A DNA stretch of 20,664 nucleotides from the NCBI GenBank assembly GCA_049325575.1, contig JBMOLK010000048.1, positions 1 through 20,664 of the forward strand, read 5' to 3'. Below the pieces are notes generated by a model that saw only the letters and a program-made list of their open reading frames with translations, had not been told where the DNA came from and did no database searches. This document shows, piece by piece, positions 7,236-13,796 of the stretch. Numbering within the stretch: position 1 is the stretch's first letter; each line of letters opens with the position of its first letter. Origin of the DNA: JBMOLK01 sp049325575. Its GTDB lineage: Bacteria > Bacillota > Clostridia > Acetivibrionales > Acetivibrionaceae. A program made the position numbers and the translations under genes.

Positions 7236-7685
7236 ATGAAAATCGGAATTGGAAGCGACCACGGAGGTTATAACTTAAAGAAGGAAGTAATTAAATATCT
7301 TGAGGATAATAATTATAAGGTTTTGGATTTTGGTACATGCGGCACTGATTCGGTAGATTATCCGGACTATGGACTTAAGGTTGCAGAAGCAGTTAAGAGT
7401 GGAGAGTGTGATAAGGGCATTGTTATCTGCGGTACGGGCCTGGGAATTTCCATGTCTTCTAACAAGGTTCCAGGTATAAGGGCGGCTGTATGCACCAATA
7501 GTTTTATGGCAAGGATGAGCAGGGAGCATAATGATGCAAATATCCTTGCTTTGGGAGAAAGGGTTGTAGGCCTGGACCTGGCTTTGGACATAGTTGATAC
7601 ATGGTTAAAGGCCGAGTTTCAGGGAGGAAGGCATAGTTGCAGGGTTGAGAAGATTACTGAGATTGAAAGAAAATATAGTAAATAA
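7236..7685 (+). CDS. rpiB: Ribose-5-phosphate isomerase B
   Basis: The enzyme interconverts ribose 5-phosphate and ribulose 5-phosphate in the non-oxidative pentose phosphate pathway. It is a RpiB/LacAB family protein of 149 residues, the usual length. SDHGG (residues 7-11) supplies the conserved Asp-His pair. VICGTGLG (63-70) contains the catalytic Cys65. GIRAAVCTN and the SREHNDANILALGERVVG segment complete the phosphate-binding and active sites. I chose ATG 7236 because GGAGG (7226-7230) lies 5 nt before it. A possible TTG at 7224 overlaps that site. The gene lies 16 nt before upp, so the two probably share a transcript linking ribose phosphate supply with PRPP-dependent uracil salvage. 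Confidence 0.96.
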   Translation: MKIGIGSDHGGYNLKKEVIKYLEDNNYKVLDFGTCGTDSVDYPDYGLKVAEAVKSGECDKGIVICGTGLGISMSSNKVPGIRAAVCTNSFMARMSREHNDANILALGERVVGLDLALDIVDTWLKAEFQGGRHSCRVEKITEIERKYSK

Positions 7686-7701
7686 AAGGGGTAAATAGGA
7701 T

Positions 7702-8331
7702 ATGAATAATGTTTTTGTTTTGGACCACCCGTTAATTCAACATAAGATGTCGCTTTTAAGAGACAAGAATACCCAGACAAAAGAGTTCAGAGAATTGGTC
7801 TCTGAGATTTCAATGCTGATGGGCTATGAAGTAACAAGAAATATGCCGCTCAAGGAAGTAGAAATTGATACTCCTGTTGGTGTGGCAAAAACAAAGATTA
7901 TATCCGGCAAAAAGCTTGGAATTGTGCCCATACTAAGGGCAGGTCTCGGAATGGTAGACGGTATGCTTGAACTGCTTCCAATGGCTAAGGTTGGACATAT
8001 AGGCTTATACAGGGACCCGGAAACATTACAGCCTGTGGAGTATTATTGCAAGCTTCCATTTGATGCGGAAGAAAGGGAAATAGTTGTATTGGACCCTATG
8101 CTGGCAACGGGCGGTTCTGCTTCAGCTGCCATAAATTATATTAAGCAAAAGGGTGTAAGCAATATAAAGCTGATGTGCCTTATTGCATCAACAGACGGCA
8201 TAAAGAGAATCAACAGTGACCATCCTGATGTTTCAATATTCTGTGCAGCTGTAGATGATAAATTAAATGATCACGGATACATAATCCCCGGTCTTGGAGA
8301 TGCGGGCGACAGGCTTTTTGGAACAAAATAA
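7702..8331 (+). CDS. upp: Uracil phosphoribosyltransferase
   Basis: The enzyme converts uracil and PRPP to UMP (pyrimidine salvage, cytosol). The 209 residues match the family exactly. The PRPP-binding loop is VLDPMLATGGSA (129-140). The C-terminal uracil-binding segment YIIPGLGDAGDRLFGTK (193-209) is intact. The ATG at 7702 follows AAAGGGG about 10 nt upstream. It is in the same orientation and only 16 nt after rpiB. No terminator is evident in the 77-nt gap to the dCMP deaminase gene, so a pyrimidine-salvage unit rpiB-upp-dCMP deaminase is plausible. Confidence 0.98.
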   Translation: MNNVFVLDHPLIQHKMSLLRDKNTQTKEFRELVSEISMLMGYEVTRNMPLKEVEIDTPVGVAKTKIISGKKLGIVPILRAGLGMVDGMLELLPMAKVGHIGLYRDPETLQPVEYYCKLPFDAEEREIVVLDPMLATGGSASAAINYIKQKGVSNIKLMCLIASTDGIKRINSDHPDVSIFCAAVDDKLNDHGYIIPGLGDAGDRLFGTK

Positions 8332-8408
8332 TACGCTTTTTCAAAAAAACATTCAAACTGTGAAGTCAGTATGTCTATACAGCTTGAAAACACTTGGGGG
8401 GAAAGCTT

Positions 8409-8864
8409 ATGAGGCCATCTTGGGATGAGTATTTTATGGAGATAGTTGACCTTATAAAAAGCAGGTCAACATGCATCAGGCGCCAGGTAGGTGCCTTGAT
8501 TGTAAAGGATAAGAGGATTCTTGCTACCGGTTACAACGGTGCACCGATGGGCTGTAAACACTGCAGCGAAATAGGCTGCCTGAGGGATGAGCTTAAAGTG
8601 CCTTCAGGTCAAAGACATGAGCTGTGCAGGGCTACCCACGCGGAGCAAAACGCTATAGTACAGGCGGCGTATTCGGGTACAAGTGTAAAAGACGGAACTT
8701 TATATGTGACGAATCAACCTTGTGTATTATGCGCAAAGTTAGCTATAAACGCCGGCATTAAAAAGATTGTATTCAAGGGAGATTATCCTGACAAACTGGC
8801 TATGGAACTCTTAAAGGAAGCGGGTATCAGGGTAGTGAAGTTTGATGCTGCTGAAAAAGTCTGA
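8409..8864 (+). CDS. dCMP deaminase (ComEB-like)
   Basis: A zinc-dependent cytidine/deoxycytidylate deaminase that most likely converts dCMP to dUMP for dTTP synthesis. The 151-residue protein has the catalytic zinc motif HAEQN (His77, Glu79) and PCVLC (Cys105, Cys108). The segment CIRRQVGALIV and the Cys/His-rich insert at residues 49-73 are typical of dCMP rather than cytosine or tRNA deaminases. That insert might hold a second zinc, as in some dCMP deaminases. I chose ATG 8409 because a G-rich site (GGGGGGA, 8396-8401) sits about 7 nt upstream. An upstream TTG overlaps this site. In B. subtilis the homologue is comEB, named for its locus, not for a needed role in competence. Confidence 0.94.
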   Translation: MRPSWDEYFMEIVDLIKSRSTCIRRQVGALIVKDKRILATGYNGAPMGCKHCSEIGCLRDELKVPSGQRHELCRATHAEQNAIVQAAYSGTSVKDGTLYVTNQPCVLCAKLAINAGIKKIVFKGDYPDKLAMELLKEAGIRVVKFDAAEKV

Positions 8865-8903
8865 AATCTTAAGATGTAACATTTATTTAAAGTAGATTTA
8901 ATA

Positions 8904-8930
8904 TTGATTTTTGTTACAAAATGGTATAAT
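8904..8930 (+). promoter_or_regulatory. Extended -10 promoter upstream of wecA/tagO
   Basis: TGGTATAAT (8922-8930) is a consensus extended -10. A partial -35 TTGATT (8904-8909) lies 15 nt upstream. The implied start is near 8937, giving a leader of about 110 nt before the GTG start. A perfect but short ATCTTAAGAT palindrome lies upstream in the same gap. No terminator for the dCMP deaminase transcript is evident. Confidence 0.6.
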
Positions 8931-9049
8931 AGAAGAATCATGATGTGCGATATATTGCTGGATGATTGTAAATAATAAGCATAACCGAATACGGATTTAT
9001 TTGATTTGTACAAAAGATTAAAGCCAGTATAAAAGAAGAAGGTGTTTTT

Positions 9050-10183
9050 GTGATTTATGAATATATGATATCCTTTGCTCTTGCTTTTATCGTAGCTTTC
9101 TCTTCAACACCTATAGTTAAGAAGATAGCTTTTAGTGTGGGGGCAATTGATGTACCAAAAGACGCTAGAAGAATGCATAGCAAGCCGATTGCCAGGCTGG
9201 GAGGATTGGCTATTTTTTCTGGCTTTATTATTTCTCTGATGTTTGGGATTATAAGCACCTATCTTAATATAGTAGGAATAGAGCCAAACAGGCAGCTTTT
9301 GGCGTTGCTTGTGGGCGTTTTTATTATAGTAGGCATAGGCATAATAGACGATATAAAACAGCTGGGGGCGAAGTTTAAGCTGGTGTTTCAAATAGCAGCA
9401 GCTGTAGCTGTAGTACTTATTTCAGATACAAGAATTACGGTTCTCACAAATCCTCTGGCAAATGACGGTTATTCTCAATTAAACGACTATATTTCCTATC
9501 CACTGACTGTAATGTGGATAATAGGAGTAACAAATGCTATTAATTTAATAGATGGTCTGGATGGACTTGCCGCCGGAGTGTCTTCCATATCCTACCTTTC
9601 CCTGTTCTTTATTTCAGTGATAGGCGGTGACGTTGAAGCTGCAACCATTACAGCGATTCTTGCAGGGTCAACCCTGGGATTTTTACCGTATAATTTTAAT
9701 CCTGCAAAGATATTTATGGGAGACACAGGTTCAACATTTCTTGGTTTTACCCTTGCGGTAGTATCAATACAAAGTATGATGAAATCCTATGCAGCCATCT
9801 CTATAGGTATACCGCTGCTGGTACTGGGGCTTCCTTTGTTTGATACAATATCTACTATTTTCAGAAGGCTTTTAAACGGCAAATCAATTATGCAGGCTGA
9901 CAGGGGCCACTTGCACCACAGGCTTATCGATATGGGGCTTAGCCACAAGCAGTCGGTTGTGGTCATGTATACCGCAAGTGCCGCTCTGGGACTTAGTGCC
10001 ATAGTTTTGGCTGATAAGGGTGTTTGGAGTGCTATCATACTTATTATATCCGTTGCAATATTTGTAATTGCCGGGGCAAGATATATGAGTGAATTTGAAG
10101 ATGTGGAAATTGTAAAGGAAGAAGAACAGAAGGATAAGATTGTAAGCACTGTAGTTAAAGAAATAAATGACGTGGAAAATTAG
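9050..10183 (+). CDS. wecA: Undecaprenyl-phosphate GlcNAc-1-phosphate transferase (WecA/TagO family)
   Basis: This polytopic membrane enzyme transfers a sugar-1-phosphate, probably GlcNAc-1-P from UDP-GlcNAc, to undecaprenyl phosphate. It starts teichoic-acid or other wall glycan assembly. The 377 residues contain about ten to eleven hydrophobic segments. The family motifs are all present: Asp100-Asp101 with Lys108 downstream, NLIDGLDGL (165-173), FMGDTGS (222-228) and the cytoplasmic HLHHR (287-291). MraY is excluded because the HHR-type loop and overall pattern match the GT4 WecA/TagO branch. The GTG at 9050 follows AAGGTG by about 6 nt. The charged C-terminal tail (about 345-377) is cytoplasmic. 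The downstream UDP-GlcNAc 2-epimerase supports a wall-polymer role (linkage unit GlcNAc-ManNAc). Confidence 0.93.
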   Translation: MIYEYMISFALAFIVAFSSTPIVKKIAFSVGAIDVPKDARRMHSKPIARLGGLAIFSGFIISLMFGIISTYLNIVGIEPNRQLLALLVGVFIIVGIGIIDDIKQLGAKFKLVFQIAAAVAVVLISDTRITVLTNPLANDGYSQLNDYISYPLTVMWIIGVTNAINLIDGLDGLAAGVSSISYLSLFFISVIGGDVEAATITAILAGSTLGFLPYNFNPAKIFMGDTGSTFLGFTLAVVSIQSMMKSYAAISIGIPLLVLGLPLFDTISTIFRRLLNGKSIMQADRGHLHHRLIDMGLSHKQSVVVMYTASAALGLSAIVLADKGVWSAIILIISVAIFVIAGARYMSEFEDVEIVKEEEQKDKIVSTVVKEINDVEN

Positions 10184-10189
10184 TTCATG

Positions 10190-10291
10190 GCGCCTCGTAA
10201 CGTAATTTTTCCTGGAGCATGCGAGGCACAAGCATAGGAAGTGCATTTTTAACATTATGTACCACTGAAAGTTTGTTATGTTAAAAAGCAC
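10190..10291 (+). ncRNA. Structured intergenic element between wecA and wecB (two hairpins)
   Basis: Two inverted repeats fill most of the 138-nt spacer. The first pairs GCCTCG (10192-10197) with CGAGGC (10222-10227). The second pairs GTGCATTTTTAACAT (10241-10255) with ATGTTAAAAAGCAC (10278-10291): 14 base pairs with one bulged A and a 22-nt loop. Neither is followed by a T-tract, so they are not standard terminators. The second ends 15 nt before the GAGGGGAG ribosome site of wecB. I cannot assign them to a known RNA family. Attenuation, mRNA processing, or protein or small-molecule sensing are all open. Confidence 0.4.
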
Positions 10292-10321
10292 TGGCACCAA
10301 ACGGATGAGGGGAGTTTTAAG

Positions 10322-11473
10322 TTGCAGAAGTTAAAAGTGATGACTGTTTTCGGCACCAGACCCGAAGCAATAAAAATGGCACCTTTAGTTAAGGAATTAA
10401 AAAAATACGATGAAATTGAGACCATAGTTTGTGTAACAGCGCAGCACAGGCAAATGCTTGACCAGGTTCTTAGAATATTTGAAATAGATGCAGATTATGA
10501 TCTTGATATCATGAAAAACAAACAAACACTAATAGATATAACTACCAGAGCCCTGGAGGGATTAAGCACAGTCCTTGACGAATCAAAACCAGATGTAGTA
10601 CTGGTTCATGGTGATACTACAACCACCTTTGTAGGGAGTCTGGCTGCATTTTATAAAAAAATTAGTGTAGGCCATGTTGAAGCAGGCCTTAGGACCTGTG
10701 ACAAATATTTTCCGTATCCGGAGGAGATCAACAGAAAGCTTACCGGTGTGCTGACGGATATTCATTTTGCACCGACGATTACTAATAAGAACAACCTTCT
10801 TAGAGAAGGTGTCAGTGAAGACAGGATATACATAACCGGGAATACAGTTATTGATGCAATTAAGACAACTGTGAAAAAGGATTACAGTTTTGAAGATGGG
10901 AAGCTTAAAAGCATTGATACTTTGGGTAAGAGAGTTATTACAGTTACAGCACATAGAAGAGAGAATCTTGGTGATCCCCTTTATAATATATGCAGGGCAT
11001 TAAAGTACATAGCTGACAGCTACGATGATATAGAGGTTATTTATCCCGTTCATCTTAACCCGGCTGTGCAGGAGACAGCCAGGGAGGTCCTGGGCGGCCA
11101 CAGGAGGGTCCATTTGATTGATCCTCTTGATGTGCAGGATATGCATAACCTGATGGACAAATCCTACCTGATTCTGACTGATTCAGGCGGAATGCAGGAA
11201 GAGGCTCCTTCCCTGGGTAAGCCTGTGCTGGTCCTTAGAAATGAGACCGAAAGACCGGAAGCTGTGACTGCCGGAACAGTGAAGCTGGCTGGAACTGATA
11301 AAGATAATATTATTGCTCTGACAAAAGAACTTCTTGATAATCAAAATGAGTATGATAAAATGGCAAAGGCAGTTAATCCGTACGGTGACGGACTTGCATC
11401 AAAAAGGATAGCAGAGGCCCTGCTTTATGAATTCAGACTCAAAGAGGAAAAGCCAATGGAGTTTAAAGTATAG
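10322..11473 (+). CDS. wecB: UDP-N-acetylglucosamine 2-epimerase (non-hydrolysing)
   Basis: The enzyme interconverts UDP-GlcNAc and UDP-ManNAc in the cytosol, feeding wall teichoic acid linkage units or other ManNAc-containing polymers. The B. subtilis orthologue is called mnaA. The protein has 383 residues with a GT-B fold. Motifs are GTRPEAIKMAP (11-21), HGDTTT (96-101, Asp98), GHVEAGLRT (117-125, Glu120), PEEINR (133-138), HRREN (211-215, His211) and DSGGMQEEAPSLGKPVL (267-283). These match the catalytic Asp/Glu/Glu/His set of the family. The start is TTG at 10322 with the strong site GAGGGGAG (10307-10314) and a 7-nt spacer. The position between wecA and atpI matches mnaA-atpI in B. subtilis. 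Confidence 0.97.
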   Translation: MQKLKVMTVFGTRPEAIKMAPLVKELKKYDEIETIVCVTAQHRQMLDQVLRIFEIDADYDLDIMKNKQTLIDITTRALEGLSTVLDESKPDVVLVHGDTTTTFVGSLAAFYKKISVGHVEAGLRTCDKYFPYPEEINRKLTGVLTDIHFAPTITNKNNLLREGVSEDRIYITGNTVIDAIKTTVKKDYSFEDGKLKSIDTLGKRVITVTAHRRENLGDPLYNICRALKYIADSYDDIEVIYPVHLNPAVQETAREVLGGHRRVHLIDPLDVQDMHNLMDKSYLILTDSGGMQEEAPSLGKPVLVLRNETERPEAVTAGTVKLAGTDKDNIIALTKELLDNQNEYDKMAKAVNPYGDGLASKRIAEALLYEFRLKEEKPMEFKV

Positions 11474-11511
11474 GTAATAAATTGTTTGTACTGGAATATA
11501 AATAAAATAGA

Positions 11512-11530
11512 AGCTATTTGCAGCTATTTG
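11512..11530 (+). repeat. Tandem 9-bp direct repeat AGCTATTTG
   Basis: AGCTATTTG occurs at 11512-11520 and again at 11522-11530, a 10-bp period close to one helical turn. It lies in the gap between wecB and the ATP synthase operon, upstream of the promoter-like sequences. It could be a tandem regulator-binding site; no regulator is identified. Confidence 0.5.
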
Positions 11531-11593
11531 AATATTATATAGAATTTTTGACATTTATAGTTTTTTAAGACAGATTTATTGTAATTTAAAGTA

Positions 11594-11620
11594 TTGATAA
11601 GTACGTTTTACTGTGATAAT
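11594..11620 (+). promoter_or_regulatory. Probable promoter of the ATP synthase operon
   Basis: TTGATA (11594-11599) is followed after 15 nt by GATAAT (11615-11620) with an extended TG-T just before it. A register with a 17-nt spacer (TAATAT, 11617-11622) is also possible. Transcription would start near 11627, about 108 nt before atpI, and would read through the hairpin-T-tract element at 11659-11699. Confidence 0.5.
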
Positions 11621-11658
11621 ATTTTCTCTATGATGAATAAGTATCGTATAAATGTTAT

Positions 11659-11699
11659 GCCGAAGAAGCTATAATATTAAGCTGGTCGGCCTTTTTATT
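11659..11699 (+). terminator. Intrinsic terminator hairpin upstream of atpI (wecB terminator or atp attenuator)
   Basis: GCCGA (11659-11663) pairs with TCGGC at the base. Above a small AGA/GG internal loop, AGCT pairs with AGCT. The hairpin is followed directly by CTTTTTATT. It lies about 185 nt after wecB and only about 36 nt before atpI. Since a promoter does not fit in the remaining 36 nt, it probably acts either as a leaky terminator of the upstream transcript or as an attenuator in the atp leader. Confidence 0.7.
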
Positions 11700-11734
11700 A
11701 TAGTTGTATATTGATCTTTTAAGGATGAATAACA

Positions 11735-12127
11735 TTGTTGCTAAGTAAATTGGAGAAATTTATAGCTAAAAGGGTTTTAATACTTTTTTGTATTTTGGTA
11801 ATACTGAACCTGATATTTATAAGTGAAAAAGTTAATGTAATGTTTGGATTATTCCTAGGTTTGGTACTGGGCTTTGCTAGATTTAGTTTTTTGTCGGCAA
11901 CCATATCAACGCTGCTGGGGTGTAATGACAAGATTAAAGCTGTAAGGAAGACTTTCTTTAGATATACTTTGAATCAAGCTGTTATGTTAGCTTTGTTTAT
12001 CGTGTCAATAGAGTACAGCTTGTGGATTTTTGCAGGAGCTATAGCAGGTGTTCTGCTTGTACCTTTTACTATTTGGATTAATGCAGTTACTGAAGGTCTG
12101 GGAGTGACACACAACCACTTTGAATAA
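11735..12127 (+). CDS. atpI: ATP synthase protein I-like membrane protein
   Basis: A 130-residue protein with four predicted membrane helices (about residues 13-30, 34-56, 76-94 and 97-116) and few conserved residues, as usual for AtpI/UncI. By family knowledge it assists c-ring assembly or Mg2+ supply and is not part of the mature enzyme. The assignment rests mainly on position directly before atpB and on size and topology. The TTG at 11735 is preceded by AAGGATG (11721-11727, 7-nt spacer). A second in-frame TTG follows immediately. An ATG inside the ribosome site is in another frame and closes after seven codons. The gap to atpB is 14 nt. Confidence 0.82.
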   Translation: MLLSKLEKFIAKRVLILFCILVILNLIFISEKVNVMFGLFLGLVLGFARFSFLSATISTLLGCNDKIKAVRKTFFRYTLNQAVMLALFIVSIEYSLWIFAGAIAGVLLVPFTIWINAVTEGLGVTHNHFE

Positions 12128-12141
12128 GAAGGTGTAGATGA

Positions 12142-12897
12142 TTGGAAGATTTCGGGAGTCGTTTGCAAAACGTTATTAAACCGCAAGAGTTGTTCCATAT
12201 TTCGGTTTTTGGATTTGACATTCCGATAACCGATTCAGTAGTTCTAATGTGGATAGTTATGGCTATTCTTATCGTCTTTTCCCTTGTATTTGTGAGAAAA
12301 CTAAAGACCATTCCGGATGGTAAACAGAATTTTGTTGAAGTAGTCGTAGAAACTATTAACGGTTTAGCCAAAGATTCCATCGGACATCACTGGAAGATCT
12401 TTGCGCCATACATAGGCACTGTTCTTCTTTTTCTTATAGTCTCCAACACAATATCTATTTTCAATATTATTCCTTCATCGGAAGATCTCTACAGGTGGAC
12501 ACATATTGAATATTTTGAGAGAACACATTTTGCCATAAGACCGCCCACAAAGGATGTAAATGTTACTATGGCAATGGCGGTGATGTCCATGATTGTTGTG
12601 GTTATTTCCGGCATAAGGATTAAAAAAGTATCAGGTTGGTTAGGAAGCTTTTTGGAGCCGTCACCAATGATCCTGCCCTTTAAAATCCTTGACTACTTTA
12701 TAAGGCCCGTTTCACTGTGTTTCAGGCAGTTTGGAAATATACTGGGAGCATTTATTATAATGGAGCTTGCGTATTTTGCTCTTCCAGCCGTCTTCCCGGG
12801 AGTTTTAAGTGTATATTTTGATCTGTTTGACGGTATTTTGCAGGCATATGTGTTTGTATTCCTTACATCACTATATATTGGCGAGGCGATAGAATAA
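12142..12897 (+). CDS. atpB: F1Fo ATP synthase subunit a
   Basis: Subunit a (251 residues) is the membrane stator that forms the two ion half-channels next to the c ring. The essential arginine is Arg195 in FRQFGN, equivalent to E. coli Arg210. The last helix carries LQAYVFVFLTSLY (about 233-245), matching the conserved Gln region. Five to six hydrophobic helices are visible. The loop before RPPTKDVN is of E. coli-like length, not an unusual insertion. The start is TTG at 12142 with AAGAAGGTG (12126-12134, 7-nt spacer). A nearby ATG at 12138 is in another frame and soon closes. atpE begins 12 nt after the stop. Confidence 0.96.
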   Translation: MEDFGSRLQNVIKPQELFHISVFGFDIPITDSVVLMWIVMAILIVFSLVFVRKLKTIPDGKQNFVEVVVETINGLAKDSIGHHWKIFAPYIGTVLLFLIVSNTISIFNIIPSSEDLYRWTHIEYFERTHFAIRPPTKDVNVTMAMAVMSMIVVVISGIRIKKVSGWLGSFLEPSPMILPFKILDYFIRPVSLCFRQFGNILGAFIIMELAYFALPAVFPGVLSVYFDLFDGILQAYVFVFLTSLYIGEAIE

Positions 12898-12909
12898 GGA
12901 GGTGAAACT

Positions 12910-13131
12910 ATGAATGGAATGATAGCAATTGCAGCAAGTATTGCTGTTTTAACAGGTGCAGCAGCTGGAATAGGTATAAGTATGGCTACTTCAAAAGCCG
13001 TTGAATCGGTTGCAAGACAGCCGGAAGCTGCAGATAAGATTAGAAATGTTATAGTATTGGGAGCGGCTTTGGCAGAAGCAACAGCAATTTACGGTTTTGT
13101 TATTGCATTGTTGATGATACTGCTTAGATAG
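12910..13131 (+). CDS. atpE: F1Fo ATP synthase subunit c (proteolipid)
   Basis: A 73-residue hairpin of two membrane helices joined by the polar loop ARQPEA (35-40). The ion-binding carboxylate is Glu56 in LAEATAIYGF. The positions that hold Gln32 and Ser66 in the Na+-translocating Ilyobacter c subunit are Ile23 and Ala57 here, which predicts H+ coupling. The gene has the strongest translation signals of the operon: AAGGAGGTGA just 5 nt before an ATG. That fits the need for many c copies per complex. A 13-bp hairpin lies in the unusually long gap to atpF. Confidence 0.98.
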   Translation: MNGMIAIAASIAVLTGAAAGIGISMATSKAVESVARQPEAADKIRNVIVLGAALAEATAIYGFVIALLMILLR

Positions 13132-13176
13132 AGATAAAGTGAATTTATATGTAAGCACGGCATTGACAATCCCTTA

Positions 13177-13210
13177 GTGAAGAAGGTGGGGATTTTACCG
13201 CCTTCTTTAC
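13177..13210 (+). promoter_or_regulatory. Intercistronic hairpin between atpE and atpF
   Basis: GTGAAGAAGGTGG (13177-13189) pairs with CCGCCTTCTTTAC (13198-13210) over 13 positions (two G-U wobbles, no mismatch) with an 8-nt loop. No T-tract follows, so it is unlikely to terminate efficiently. It sits 45 nt after the atpE stop and 14 nt before the atpF ribosome site. It is a good candidate for stabilising atpE mRNA or reducing read-through to atpF. Confidence 0.7.
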
Positions 13211-13235
13211 AGATGTCATGAGAAGAGGTGATTTT

Positions 13236-13718
13236 GTGGAACTAAGTATACCTACTTTTGTTTTTACCATTATAAATCTTATAGTACTTTACTTTATATT
13301 AAAAAGATTACTCTTTAAACCGGTTTCAGAGTTTATGGAGAAAAGGGCCAATTCCATCAAGGAGACTTTGGAGAATGCAGATAAAAGCAAAGCGGAAGCC
13401 CGGGACATCAGGGGAAAATACCTTAAGGAACTGGAGTCTGCCGGTGAACAGGCTGATAGGATAATAAAGGATGCAATAGCCAAAGCGCGGGTTGAGTATG
13501 ATCAAATAATCCAAAAAGCACGAGCTGATGCTGAAGCTATAAGAATAAAGGCTAATGAGGAAATAGAGCGTGAGAGAAATGAAGCTATAAAGGACGTTAG
13601 AAATCAGGTGGTTAGTTTGGCTCTAGAAGCAGCTTCCAAGGTTATGGAAGAGAATATGAATACTGATGTAAACAGGAAGCTGGTCAATAAGTTCATTGAT
13701 GATCAGGGCGTTGCATAA
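13236..13718 (+). CDS. atpF: F1Fo ATP synthase subunit b
   Basis: The 160-residue peripheral-stalk protein has one N-terminal membrane helix (about residues 5-24). A long charged helical coiled coil follows, rich in Lys, Glu, Arg and Ala, that dimerises and holds F1 through subunit delta. I chose GTG 13236 because AGAGGTG (13224-13230) lies 5 nt upstream and the product begins MELSIPTF, typical of b subunits. An in-frame ATG at 13218 would add six residues but has no good site. The gene follows a 104-nt gap containing a strong hairpin. A 78-nt gap separates it from atpH. Confidence 0.95.
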   Translation: MELSIPTFVFTIINLIVLYFILKRLLFKPVSEFMEKRANSIKETLENADKSKAEARDIRGKYLKELESAGEQADRIIKDAIAKARVEYDQIIQKARADAEAIRIKANEEIERERNEAIKDVRNQVVSLALEAASKVMEENMNTDVNRKLVNKFIDDQGVA

Positions 13719-13796
13719 TTTTTTATACCTTTTATAAGAATTCTTGCAGCCATGAGAATGCATATGTATTGTTTGACTTAAGAAAGGAGTATGGCA

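Noticed and set aside
11548..11553. Perfect TTGACA upstream of atpI
   Set aside because: No acceptable -10 at 16-18 nt spacing; the downstream TTGATA/GATAAT pair is better.
12460..12560. Apparent long insertion in subunit a before RPPTKDVN
   Set aside because: The loop is about the same length as the corresponding E. coli loop, so it is ordinary.
13163..13168. Perfect TTGACA in the atpE-atpF spacer
   Set aside because: The bases at the expected -10 position are G-rich and lie inside the hairpin, so an internal promoter is unlikely.
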